From Pieris napi (Eukaryota; Arthropoda; Insecta; Lepidoptera; Pieridae), in assembly GCF_905475465.1 (NCBI RefSeq), contig NC_062235.1, positions 10,001 through 74,000 on the forward strand: a stretch of 64,000 nt of DNA. The letters run 5' to 3'. Below, piece after piece: positions 19,006-32,933 of the stretch. A program made the position numbers and the translations under genes. The notes beneath the pieces are model-generated. The model did not search any database. It was not told where the DNA came from and saw only the letters and a program-made list of their open reading frames with translations. Each line of letters begins with the position of its first letter. The first letter of the stretch is position 1.

Positions 19006-20753
19006 TTAAACATTATTCTTTTTATTGTCAACTTCTACATACAATGCTAAATTTTGCCATTTTAATGGTTCATAACCAACACTAGTAGTATTTGGAAGCA
19101 GGTATCTTGCAAATAATTCTAAAACATGTGGTCCTTCTGTTGATATATTATAGTATGTGAAAAGATCTGAAAACATTTTTTTCTTTAATTTGAATTTGCA
19201 AATAAACAACAATATATTTTAAAATCACCAGTCTGCTATTAAATGTTCATTTCTTTATGACAAACAATTGCAGTTACTTTGAAAGTCAGGTTGTATAGGT
19301 ACTGTTAGGTAACAGTAGCACTGTTATGGCAGGAATCATGTGAAACAGACAAATAAATCAAGTCAATGTTATTTTACTCACCATTAAGTGGCGGTTTATG
19401 AGAATGTAATGAGCTAGGAATACTTGCAAACACCACATTTTTCGGCACTTTTAAGTCTCCTCTTCTTCCCATAATTAATCTTTCATATGGTTGTTTTTTT
19501 GAGCCACTACTAAACGGGCAAATAGGCTCTAAATCTATGGTCAACTTTAACCAATACCATGTTGTTACATACTCAACACCCCATTTAGGAAAAATTAGTT
19601 CCTTGACAGAATTAATATTGCTTGGGGAATTCGTACACCACACTGCTATAAGGGTGGTGTCAGAAAATAGATTGTTTATGGGTATTGATGCGATTTCTTC
19701 ATTATACATCATTGAATAACTGGAACAAGAAAAAAATCACACTTATGAAGGATTTTATGATGGAAACATTAAGGATTAAAGTTATTTGTTTATGAGATCT
19801 TTAAGAAAGTACATTAAATACTTACCTGTTGAGAAAAAGAGTTAACTTTTCTTAACATATGTTATAAGTTACCTTAGTTTGATAGCTGCCTTCTTCAATC
19901 TTCGAATATATTTATTCCACCATGGTGGATCTGCTATAACAATATCATATTTATTCCCATCCAATTTCTTACATTCTTCTTTTACACAGCCACATTTGAA
20001 TCTGAAATTGACAAACTAATTTAAGATGGTTATTTTCCAAAGACAAGTTTAAGGAATTGTCAATCAAAACTACAAAACAGATAATGAAAATTAATGAAGT
20101 AGTTTCTTTCAAGGGCATCTAAGCCTTACCTACATTTTCCTGGTACTAAAAAATCAGATCCTTCGATTTGACATATCAGTGGGACTTCAGAGTTATTACC
20201 GCCGCTTGTATCTTTGTGGTCATAGTCAGTTGATTCAAATAAATTCTTTGAAAAATCCCTTAAAGAAGAAGCATCCATTGTATTGTATTTAGTTTTTACT
20301 GCTGTTTTTAAGCCTGTCGGTAATGATGCAATGAGATTATTGTATATTGCTTGTATAGTTAGCGCCTAAAAAAATAGATTATAGGATAAGTATTCTACGG
20401 TAAAACGGTGGTTGTCATTTAGAGGCATTCATTTGCTGTAATTACAGTTAACAAATTATTTATGTCGAAATATATTAAATATTTAAATATGATTGATTTC
20501 AAGACATAGATTAATAAGTACTTACTTCTTCAAGAACATTATCATTGTGTTTCCTTTTCCTGAATTGTTTACTTGGTGCGATAATGCTTTTACGTTTTAT
20601 TGAGAACAACTTAGGTGTTAAAGTGTAGTGTTTTGTATTATTTTTTTCTCTTACATTGCTGTAGCATTTGGTAACAAAATCCATATGATCAATTAAACAT
20701 ATATTTTCCTTACTAAATATTATACTCATGATTTCACTTTTGTATTTACTCAA
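19006..20753 (-). CDS. Mettl4: METTL4-like MT-A70 N6-adenine methyltransferase (363 aa, 5 exons)
   Basis: SAM-dependent methyltransferase of the MT-A70 family. METTL4 proteins methylate adenine in U2 snRNA and have been linked to DNA 6mA. Exons in transcript order: 20526-20753, 20130-20365, 19873-20001, 19382-19719, 19006-19166, all with GT-AG introns and closing in phase (1092 nt). The catalytic DPPW motif is at residues 179-182 (IADPPWWNKY). It is followed by FPKWGVEYVTTWYWLK, PYERLIMGR, PSSLHSHKPPL and VLELFARYLLP, the usual MT-A70 series. The N-terminus (IDHMDFVTKCYS) resembles the METTL4 start. At 363 residues it is shorter than vertebrate METTL4, with a reduced N-terminal half. It is the host gene closest to the telomere, about 2.1 kb from the repeats, and is transcribed toward the chromosome end. 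Confidence 0.93.
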
Positions 20754-20839
20754 AATATTTTTAGTGGGCTGCTTCTGTACAATAGTTTACTTCGATTTTT
20801 ATAAAATGTTTGTTTTTCAACAAAACAAATTCTAACGCA

Positions 20840-21260
20840 TTAGGGATATTCGATGGTTATCGATGTTCGATGATTATTATCGATGTTGAAAGCAAAAACA
20901 TCGATGTTTTGACTTCGATGTTACTATACCAAAAATATCGTAACATCGATGTTAACTGAATCGAATTAGGGGCCTCATAGCCTAGCGGTCTAATTAAGTG
21001 GCAGCTAGGTGAGGGGTACCGGGTTCGATTCCCGGTTCAAGGGCAAGTTTTAATTTAATTTAAATTTGTTCTCGGCCTTTGGGAGGGTTGTGTGGTACTG
21101 CTTAAACTGTACATGGAGGACACGGTCGAATTTTTAAAGATAAGCACGAATTATAAAAAATCCTATACTTGACGCTGGCTAATGCACAAATGTGTCAGAG
21201 CCATAAAAAAAAAACCTGAATCGAACATCGATATTAACTCACGGCCGGTGCACGACTAAT
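20840..21260. repeat. ATCGATG-rich palindromic repeat split by a SINE
   Basis: Several ATCGATG/CATCGAT copies and a self-complementary AAAACATCGATGTTTT core near 20898. The same motif resumes (CATCGATATTAAC) right after the SINE, so the SINE landed inside this older repeat. Confidence 0.6.
20966..21215 (+). mobile_element. tRNA-derived SINE with target-site duplication
   Basis: The head resembles a tRNA with an A-box-like GCCTAGCGGTC and a B-box GGTTCGATTCC. A tRNA-unrelated body follows, and the element ends in a short poly(A). CTGAATCGAA occurs at 20956-20965 and again at 21216-21225, a clear duplication from LINE-mediated insertion. The acceptor end is not tRNA-like, so this is not a functional tRNA gene. 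Confidence 0.85.
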
Positions 21261-21920
21261 GCAACTTACGAAACAAATTATGTCTTCTTAACGCATCCAC
21301 AAATCAGATTAATTAAAATTATGAACGCGTATTCTAACATGTATATTTTTCTAACATCGACCATCCCTATTATATACATACCAAATAGAGATTATAGAGT
21401 GCATTATATACACCACAGTTACCTATTAGGTACTTGGATGTAGAGCACAGATAAAAAAGACTAAGCTAAGCTTTCTAAGATTTAGTGTGATATTCTACTA
21501 ATTCTCTGATTCTCACTTAGCCCTATATAGTATTCTGAAACGACAATGAAACATCAATATAATTTAAGGACTGTCAAATAGAGGCCCATAATCATAGACG
21601 GACTATGGTATAGACCAGGCATCAGCGTACAGCGTGTGAGATAGCGAATAATTATCGACATAACTTCATAATGTATATCAATATGCCACTAATATTGCCA
21701 TGAGAAAATTTTTCCCTATTTTGTAGGTAAAAATTTTAACATTTCTTAATCATAGTAATTTAAAAAAAATGTCAACTCAATCTACTCAAGAAATAATAAT
21801 TGTAGCAAAAAAATAATTAACAAAAGCGTGTTATGATTTTATTATTGCTATTGAATTTGACCGTTTGACACGCATAGCTACGTCTAACGAATCTAGAATG
21901 TACTAAGCTACGGTTCATGC

Positions 21921-22015
21921 CTTCTTTCAAGAAAAGAGTGTACCAATTCTTGAAAGGCCGGCAACGCACTCGCGAGCCCTCTGGCATTGAGAGTGTCCAT
22001 GGGCGGCTACTCGTA
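21921..22015 (+). mobile_element. LINE 3' terminal fragment
   Basis: Matches the 3' coding tail of the LINE at 50275-50787 (AAAGGCCGGCAACGCACTCG; TGGCATTGAGAGTGTCCATG). A short, heavily 5'-truncated relic. Confidence 0.75.
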
Positions 22016-23199
22016 CTTTAAGAGTAACTACTTTTAAAGTAGTCTCTATTTCTATTTCCATAGCAACTTCTCTTGATGGTACGTTTAGTAAGCGGTCATC
22101 TGTCATGTAAGTATCGTCATGCTGAAAGATGTTATTAATTTGTTAACAATATTCCAGATTTGCAAAAAAGACAAACATAGTGGTAAAATTTAACAGAACA
22201 AATTACGGCCTTATAGATAGATAATAGTCTTTATTTGCACACCATAAACATACAAAATCATAAAAACAAAACAAAGGCCTTGTCACTTTAACCGATTCCT
22301 TCCAAACAAATAAAAATATTTGTTGTACAGATGGATGTGGTAAGATTCTAAGCCACTTATTCTATCCTTAAACTCTTCACTAATATTGCAAGAGTTAACT
22401 ACTTACGTGAATAAAATGTGTAGGTATCGCACGTGGTTGTAAAAACGTTTTATTTTTTTTCTTTTGAAAACAATTAATTTCAAAGGGTCTTGAGCATAAC
22501 CAGGCGTTTTGAGTTGGATGCCAGTTTAATCAACGAGTTATAATCCAACTATTTACAAAGGACACGAAATGTGGCAACTACCTGACGTAGGTAACATGAT
22601 TCGCAATTTAGTCGGTTAGCACTGAAAAATATGTTTGGAATTGTCGTATTTACAGTTTTAATTCATTGAAGATTGCTTATTATTGACCAAAATACACATT
22701 CGAATTAATAATCCTTGAACAAAGTTACTGAGTCGTAACAAAATAAGCTACTTACCGATGAAAGGTTATGTTTGGTTCTTTACGTTCACTATAGCTTTTA
22801 CAGCCAATTATGCAACAATTCACCATGACTGACACTTTAAATACACCTCTTATAAGGATAAAGTGTTAAAATATGGGTTTGACTTGGGTTTCACAGATTT
22901 ATCAGTAAACGGTGAAAACTTGTTTACCACCAAGGGCTTGATGGTATACAAATAAAACCCGATACGCAAATAGAGACAGAAAAACTCTGTTTCGCTCGCA
23001 CTTAAGTATTTCACGTTACTGCTTTCTATCTTTAGCTATTATTGTTATTTTAGAAGCTCATCTAGTTCTATACTCTATCTACGGTTGTAGGTCACTGCCG
23101 GTTTAATATCTGACAAACTGGAGTCACTGTTCCAATTATCCTTTAGTATCTGTTACCCTATCGCTTTCTGTAATAATCACAAATCTATTTCTAGTTTTT

Positions 23200-23740
23200 T
23201 TTTTTAAAGATCAAGGTGCAAATGGGCAGGAGGCTTATCTGATGTTAAGTGATATAAGTCCAAGCGGAAGGCGCTGGCGGTTTATGAGTTCGGACAACTG
23301 GATTTCCCGATTTGTCACGTCGTCACAGCAACGCAAGACGGTACTTCACTCTGGGTCATCGCTTGCAACTGCAGAAAGTGTAAATTCGAAGTACTGTTAG
23401 AACCTCTGGGCTGGAGCTCCCTAGTACCGACTCATTCCACTTGACCGTATTCAAAGCGCAGTTCGAATCGCGTTCTCGTTGCGTAGAGATTTGGGGTCTT
23501 TCTGCATCATCTACCACTTTTACCACAGAGCGTATTCAAAGGAGTTGTTCGGATAAGGTAAGGTAAGTTTCACCATCGTCGAGGCAGAATACGAAATTCC
23601 AGCCGTATCACCTCCTTCCACAACTGACCGTTTTGTAAGCATTTTTTTGCCGAGCACCACCACTATGGTCTATGAGGAACCAGCTGTCCACTGAAGTATA
23701 TCCGAACCAATTCGAATCAGGGTAAAGCAGCAGGGTAAAT
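23200..23740. mobile_element. Degenerate LINE fragments, opposite orientations
   Basis: At 23208-23252 is a reversed copy of the LINE 3' tail (GGGCAGGAGGCTTATCTGAT). From about 23330 to 23740 is a forward, rearranged copy of the C-terminal reverse transcriptase region (GCGTAGAGATTTGGGGTC; GAGGCAGAATACGAAATTCC), with frameshifts and deletions. Same family as 50275-50787. Confidence 0.7.
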
Positions 23741-23922
23741 AGCAGAAAGTTCAAAGTTAATGTAGAAATAGACAATATTTATCCCTGATTGACGAGCTTG
23801 GGAAAAGCCCTCTACTTGTATTAGAGGACGTTTTGTGGGAAGAAATTAAAAGAGCTAAAGTATTAATAAGTAGGTACGCATTGTTTATGAAAATAGTAAA
23901 ATAATCAAAGTGCCAAATCCCG

Positions 23923-26251
<2,329 letters not shown>

Positions 26252-26954
26252 TTTGAAGCCGGCTTACCCTAAAACAAAGAATAATAATAAAACCTTTCCT
26301 CATCTTCGTAATAACGATCACGAAAAACCTTCGCTTTCCAGTCACGTCTTTTCGCAATACGGATGAGGAAACATCATTTTGCTGCTGAGCGTAATTATCA
26401 CATCTCGCTAAAAAGTAACTGTTGAGTTCCACTAATACATAATTTCTTAGTAATATATTGTTTACACATAAGGTAAATGTTATATCAATTGTAAAGCTAA
26501 TGCAATATACTCTTTACTAATGCAATATATCAAATAAATAATAAAAATAATCGTGATCCAATGGACCGCTGATGTTTCCTTCGCTAAAGTTAAAAATTCA
26601 AGGGAAGGTCAATTCACTATTATTTCCATTGAGTTAATCGGAATTATTTCCGTTAGGTACTGACACGAGTCATGTCTTACTTATTAATTGTTCACGTGTG
26701 TGCTTTTTAAGGAGAATTAAATTAAATAGCTTTGACTAATCCCTATAGTAAGGATTTGGTAATTATTTCAACCCTAGTAAAATATAAAGTCAACTATGAA
26801 CAAATAAATACAAAGTAAGTACATACAAATTCATACAATCTTATTGAAAATATCATGTTTCTTAATCATACACGGTTTTTCAATTAAAAGTCCAATGATA
26901 TCATCTTTTATGTACCCTTTGGGAAATTAGTAGGTCCCTGTAGCTTATTGCCAG

Positions 26955-27015
26955 TTCTTCTCTTCCGTTCTACGCCCTTAATTTGAGAACTGGCAGTAAA
27001 TGTAAAATTAGAAGC
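26955..27015. repeat. Short dispersed repeat, copy 1
   Basis: TTTGAGAACTGGCAGTAAAT-type sequence preceded by TACGCCCT. It recurs at 30345-30400 inside a TRIC intron. Family unknown. Confidence 0.6.
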
Positions 27016-27136
27016 ATTTAATGTATATTTCTGTAATTCTGATAAAAATGCAATAATAGATGAATTTTGTACAATAAATAAGAGTAATACGTTAATTCCT
27101 AATAAATAATGTGTTCCCATGTCTCATTACTCGACT

Positions 27137-27385
27137 CCTGCCCTGCGATTCTGTAACTCACTTCACGAACTCACTCAGCGGTTTTCGCATCGGCGGTCGC
27201 TCTCAAATCAGTCGTGAAGCAGTCATTTTATGATTTGGCATTCTGAAAAGGTGGGAGCTTGTAGTTTATTGTTTATCAGAATGCCAAATCATAAAATGAC
27301 TGCTTCACGACTGATTTGAGAGCGACCGCCGATGCGAAAACCGCTGTGTGAGTTCGTGAAGTGAGTTACAGAATCGCAGGGCAGG
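27137..27385. repeat. Long inverted repeat / fold-back element
   Basis: Left arm 27137-27246 and right arm 27276-27385 are reverse complements over about 108 bp with one clear mismatch (CACTCAGC versus GCTGTGTG), around a 29-bp loop. As RNA it would form a hairpin of over 100 bp. No coding capacity and no obvious terminal duplication. Confidence 0.9.
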
Positions 27386-29794
27386 GCTTAGTTTTTAACT
27401 CACGTGCTTAATAACACAGGGGTTTGGGCTCGCAAAACAATAGTTAGGTATATCCCCTTGGAAGGGTCCACTGACCAAGATTAAAAAAAAATCAATTAAA
27501 CATTCCTAGTCATGAGTCAGGGTTAAGCAGCAGGTTTGAGATTTGTGATAAAATAGATGTTACGTTTGAGAAATTAAACTGTAATCCTCAATATAAATTT
27601 ATCTCTAATTGATAAAATAAATGAGTCCGTTGAGTGTCCCCAGTAGAGTTTTTTTGTAAATCCTGTTTTGGAGATTCTTGGAATCTAGTCACCGTTAAGG
27701 AAGTTTAGAATACACCTCTTGAGCTTTGATAAATGCTCGTATCGTTTCTTCACCCCCGTAAAAACAATTACGCGACAGAAATGTATAAACATATTTATTT
27801 AAAAAAGTAATTTGTAGCTTTTATATTAGTTATTGTTCGCTTTAGTTATTAATAGGAAGTAAAAACTATAAAATACTGTCTAGGTATGCACCTGGAGGAA
27901 GCGGTTCTATATTACGTTATTGAGATAACTGTGAACCGGTCACTTTCACACAAAGGTACCGTTATTCTATTCACTTACGGTTGATTTCGTATCACATTAA
28001 CCACTGTAAACGCCGACTACACTAAATATTAATCTACAAGTATTTTGCTTTTGAACGAAGCGCGTCTGAACGGTCTGCGCGCGCGCCACACATTAGTTTG
28101 AAGCCGGTGATTACCGAGCGATGTTCGCAGGAATTGCACTCGACGACGTCACCAGATACAGCTCGGAACACCGTTACACCGAAATGAGCGCATTTACTAC
28201 GATAAATATAAATCTACGATTAATTTATCGATTGTGATAAACACGTCAATTAAAAAATAATGTTCTGCTTTCCAACGCAATACATTAATAAAATAAACCC
28301 ATTACTTGGTGACACTGCACATAATACTACATATCTACATTTAAAATTTCAGTTTTATATCACATTACCTTTAATTGAAAAGGAGCAAAACAGATCAGAA
28401 GGACCACATTTATTTATGCATGGTCTTCCCTTAATTTGCTAAACTAATAAAAACCCCTTTAGTTCGGCCTTGCGGTGTAACAGTCACTCGCACCATGCGG
28501 GCGGTTTGCCCGACAGTGACCTCATAATACCTATTACCTGACGGATCACACAACTCTGCAGCTTCATCGGACGTTGTATCGTATTGCTTCAAACGTTAGG
28601 ACTTGCAAACAATTATGTTTTGTAGTTTACTGCGCCACCTGCGTCCACGCTCAACAGAGTACATAATTGAAAGGTCACCCCGTTACATCTGCATGGCCTC
28701 GGGATTGACACTGCAATTCGAGGCATTAGAAAAGCACTATACCGAAGCAATAGTGATTTCTATTTATTTATGTCCTTGCCCTTTATTTGGTATTTTTATT
28801 AACTGAATCACACCACGGTACCAGGTGAAGTAATTAATAATTTACAAGAGAACTTCTCCTAAGCAATGGTTTTGCTCTCGGGAATTGTTTATCCTCTATA
28901 AGTTAAAATAAAACACGTGGTCATTATCAAAATTTATTCCTTCCTCGGGTTATATGAAACGAATTAGATTCCACTAAATCAGATGAAACACGTGATCCTC
29001 ACTGCAAGCACCCGCGCAGTTCGGTCAGATATTTCATATTCTAACAATTCTACAATTATTACTGCTCGAATCAGGAATGAATATTTAATTAGAAATGGTT
29101 TCCAAATATTTAAGTTTCGGAAGGATCGTTATTTGTCGTTAATCGTTTCGTAATAAATATAATACTTAATCTCTACAATATAGAATATATTCACAATGCT
29201 CCTACACACATACTATGTATCGATAGTACGTTTTGAAAAACAGGAACTAAATTAATTAAAAATACTTGTGCGTTTAATGCTGAGCTCCGATCAAAACCTT
29301 ACGGGACGAATTGTGCGGCTTTAGCCTTACTGTTGACTAATCTGTGGAAGCCCGATCAATTCATTACTACATAATATTATCTCTGTTTAGGTATTATTTA
29401 CCTCTTTTTTACAAAATACCATTTGAGAAGCTTACTCTGTTAAGGGCAAATAATGTGTACGCACCTAACTAACTAAGATAAAGCCTCTTAAGCTAAAACA
29501 TAAATTGCAAACCTAACTTGTGCCGGTAAATGGTTTATGACTAGTCAATTATTTAAATAAAAATACTTAAAGTATAATAACTTTGGTCGCTGCACCATTT
29601 TTTTCTCGTTATAGGATTTTACTATTTTTTTATATTTTTTTTATTATAAGCCTTCACGTCGCCAACCGAGGTCGTCCACTCCCGCGCTCTGATGGTCACG
29701 TTGCGATCTGAAAAACGTCCAAGAAATGTATAATTTGTAAATAATGACCAAAAAGCTGGTTGCGAAGGCATCGGCCAGTCTAAAACGTACCCGC

Positions 29795-32542
29795 TCAATT
29801 AGCCTTTTTGGCGTCCTTGGCGTCCTCCTTGGGCTGCCCCTTTCCGAGGATCTTGGCGAGAGAGTCCCAAATGCCCCCCAGGAACAAGGCGCTGAACAGA
29901 TTCTCAAAAGGCACGAAGGGGTCGTGAATGCCCAGCAATATCGAAGATAGCTGTAATTAACAATGAGAGAGTCATGAAGACGTTCTTCCAAAAGCCACGG
30001 AGCATTATTCATCCTGCACATGAAGAAAGAATGTTAAGAATGTGGAATACCTTGAAGTAAACAAAGAAGATGACAATGCCGAAGTAGACGAGCGCGTGAG
30101 GCGCGGAGATGAGATCCGTCTTCTTGTCCAGCACGAAGATTATTGAGGCCACCAGAGAAGCTTTTGTGTAGCTGGAATTAATATATATATATATAATAAT
30201 AATTGATGCTTTTACGCACCATTTTTTGCAATACTTAAATGCTCTAACATGTGATGAGGAGCATGATGTTATGGTTGCAAGCGCTTACAAATATTTTGTA
30301 AATAAATAGTGATTTAAAAGAGTGACGAAGAGTTAATCGCTAGTTTTTCTCGTCCGGCCTACGCCCTCGGTTTGAGAACTGGCAGTAAATGTAAATTTAA
30401 AACCAATTATGCTTAACTAACGTTCATAATATGAATAAATTATATTTTCATTTGGGATGGGTTTTAATCTTGTGGCGTGTGGACGCCAAGGTCATGGCGG
30501 TAATTTACATTTTGCACGTATGCGGACTCCGGATTTTCGTCGCGGCTAGATCTGCAGCTGGTATGGGAGATTACGCAAGCGTAGGGTTGGCACGGTCGGA
30601 TACAGGCTCACTCTGTGTCTAAGGGACATCTGACTCCTTTTCCTCCTTGCACCATTCAAATGTGAGTATTATGTTTAAAATACTTGGTATGAGACTCACA
30701 AAGTGGGCTGCATAGTCTCCATGGCGGTGGGAGTCCAAGCGCCGCGAACCAGCCTCTCCACTAACTTGGTGAAGCCGGCGCCGTTGCCCTTTATTGTTCC
30801 TGGAATGTTTTAATAATTTTAAGAATGAGTATATCTGGATCACTCAGTAAATCCAGCTATCCATAGAAACACGATAGGAAGAGTGAAAACTGACCGATGA
30901 CGACCATGATGATGTAAGCGTTAGGGTACAGTTTAGCTGCGTGAGATACCCCATCGTACACTTTCTTCGCCCGGTATATCTCCTTCATGGCCGCAGCCGT
31001 CACCTTCACGGGAAGGAATTTGGCCACTTTGTACCCGACGTCGAATGGCGTGTAGAACACCAAGTACCTGAAATATTTATAATTGGCAAACGTCAGGCAA
31101 ATTTCAGCCATCTTTACTTGAACGATTATAATAAATCATTTCTTAGTACAATTAGTTATTATTAGTGACGAATTATGTACAGAGAAATAATATCGTAATA
31201 GGTATAAAACAAATATTCTTACATACATCCTTGGGTTCAGGTACGGCAGAACACAAATACAAATACAATCTCCGAACTCAATGGTTAGTTAACATATACA
31301 CTCAATCCTTATGAAAAGCCAAATCCATTGAATAAATAGAGAAAAAGTGACGTTACCATGTAATCGTTCCTATTAGTAGCTGTGGTGTGTTTTTAAGAGG
31401 TGCCAGAATGGGCTCCCCGAGCAGCCCGTTGGCCACCATGCCGCCCGCGAAGATGACTAGCATGGTGGACAGCCAACATGCTAGAGGGTGTTTGCGGGAG
31501 AACGCTTGCGCTCCTGTTGAATTAATTGGCGAAGTAAGAATAGCTTCAGTTTCTGAAATGTCTAATATACTACAACTAGTGAGACATTTGCCTATATAAG
31601 CAAGATGAGGATGGCATTACGCTTCGTGTACCCAGTTATCCGAGACGTCACACAAGCCAAAGCGGTTCAATAGGGGAAGGGTAAAACGGGATGACGCGAC
31701 TTACGGATAACTTCATCAATAATTTAACACGTGCCAACGTGGCTCGTTGGTCTAGGGGTATGATTCTCGCTTCGGGTGCGAGAGGTCCCGGGTTCAAATC
31801 CCGGACGAGCCCGACGGTCTCTTTTACTCCAGTAGCATATTCTTGTCTTTTTTATACTTTTTTACTACCAAGGTTAGACGTTTTAAGAATATGAAATTTA
31901 TGTATGGTTGTTACTTTAACAATAGTAGCTATAATAATTACAGTAATTTACGTCATCTTTTACTTATTTTACGTCGTTCTTAGAATTTATTCGCTGTAAT
32001 TGAAACCTTCGATCAACGCTTATCGGTTATTCAACACAACAATGAAAAATGTATTTAATTTTTATGCCCAAAAGGAGTTTCAGATGAGCAAATTTCCCAA
32101 ATACGAATGGGATTGAAGCAGATAAATTAGTTAAGCCCTGATAAATTTGTTATCGGTTTGATAACAATGAGGTAATTAATTAACATCACAAATTTCGTAG
32201 GTTTCATTTATTAAATATTATTACATTCCGTTAACGCACGCTGTGACCATTTTATTACACAGGGAACAGGGAACTGATCTATTTTTAACTTGTATCGGTT
32301 TATTTTAGTACTTTGTCGTGGGCACCCAGACACATTAAATAGTCTGTTCAATCACGACTTAGGGAGGTTTTAACGTGCGAAAGTCATAATAGGCGGGAAA
32401 AGGTTTATGAAAATACATTACCAGCCCCTAAATCTTCCCTCACGGCAAGAGCGCATAATAATGAATGCGCGATATCGAAATACGGATACATTTTCAGTTT
32501 AATGACCTGATTGGCCAGGTCCAAAAACGCCTCGGGATCCAT
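29795..32542 (-). CDS. Trimeric intracellular cation (TRIC) channel, TMEM38 family (275 aa, 6 exons)
   Basis: Monovalent cation channel of the ER/SR membrane that balances charge during calcium release. Exons in order: 32422-32542, 31357-31513, 30895-31067, 30700-30799, 30051-30171, 29795-29950; 828 nt, in phase. Visible family signatures: KMYPYFDIAHSLL near the N-terminus, SRKHPLACWLSTML, WYLVFYTPFDVGYKVAKFLP, the basic MKEIYRAKKV segment, GNGAGFTKLVERLVRGAW, and a Lys-rich KEDAKDAKKAN tail serving as a likely ER-retention or trafficking signal. Hydrophobic segments fit the seven-helix TRIC fold. The length is normal for the family. A tRNA-Pro gene lies on the opposite strand inside the first intron. 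Confidence 0.94.
30345..30400. repeat. Short dispersed repeat, copy 2 (in TRIC intron)
   Basis: Shares TTTGAGAACTGGCAGTAAAT and the upstream CTACGCCCT with 26955-27015, same orientation. Confidence 0.6.
31741..31812 (+). tRNA. trnP-CGG: tRNA-Pro (anticodon CGG)
   Basis: 72 nt. Acceptor stem GGCTCGT/ACGAGCC, D-arm with TGGTCTAGGGGTA (A-box), anticodon stem TCTCG/CGAGA with loop presenting CGG, and T-arm CCGGGTTCAAATCCCGG (B-box). A TTTT terminator follows near 31821. Intronless and fully paired, so probably functional. It lies antisense within intron 1 of the TRIC gene. Confidence 0.95.
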
Positions 32543-32860
32543 GGTGAATATTTTTAAGAAGCACTAAAATTAATAAAGCAATTTTTGTACACTAAACACT
32601 GACGACTGTGCGACACAAAGTGTCCGCGACTATCCGCGGGCGACGATGCCGCGAGACTGACTTCGGCTTGCTCACACCGGAATTTAAGTCACTAGAGGAA
32701 AGGGCTTTAGATTATTTTGGTGCCTCAGCGAAGACCGCTAGGATTCACCTGATGTTTGCTAAGTGGCCGATTGCTTGAATCAAAGTATTTAACTTTTTCA
32801 TGGATTAATAGCTATATTATCGTGAATAACGTATTCAATATTTTCAAAGATAATGAATAA
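32543..32860. promoter_or_regulatory. TRIC 5' flank
   Basis: Region between the TRIC start codon and tRNA-Val. The first 120 bp are relatively GC-rich (CCGCGGGCGACGATGCCGCG near 32634) and probably hold the TRIC 5' UTR and promoter. No defined box is certain. Confidence 0.4.
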
Positions 32861-32932
32861 GTTTCCGTAGTGTAGCGGTTATCACGTGTGCTTCACACGC
32901 ACAAGGCCCCCGGTTCGATCCCGGGCGGAAAC
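32861..32932 (+). tRNA. trnV-CAC: tRNA-Val (anticodon CAC)
   Basis: 72 nt. Acceptor stem GTTTCCG/CGGAAAC, D-arm with TAGTGTAGCGGTTA (A-box), anticodon arm GTGTG-CTTCACA-CGCAC reading CAC, T-arm CCCGGTTCGATCCCGGG (B-box). TTTTT termination tract near 32944. No intron; structure complete. Confidence 0.95.
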
Positions 32933-32933
32933 A

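Larger units (their letters stand above)
21226..23922. other. Intergenic region between Mettl4 and Gale with LINE debris
   Basis: No supportable gene. It holds two or three fragments of the same non-LTR retrotransposon that is inserted at 50275-50787, plus AT-rich filler and a region near 22215 with a TCTTTATTTGCACAC phrase typical of reversed LINE 3' ends. Confidence 0.6.
26252..29794. other. Intergenic region upstream of Gale, downstream of the TRIC gene
   Basis: No supportable gene. It contains a long near-perfect inverted repeat (27137-27385), a dispersed GAGAACTGGCAGTAAATGTA module and, around 28020-28200, a locally GC-richer stretch that could hold the Gale promoter. Confidence 0.5.

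Noticed and set aside
20966..21040. tRNA gene
   Set aside because: A- and B-box are present but acceptor and anticodon stems do not pair; it is the head of a SINE.
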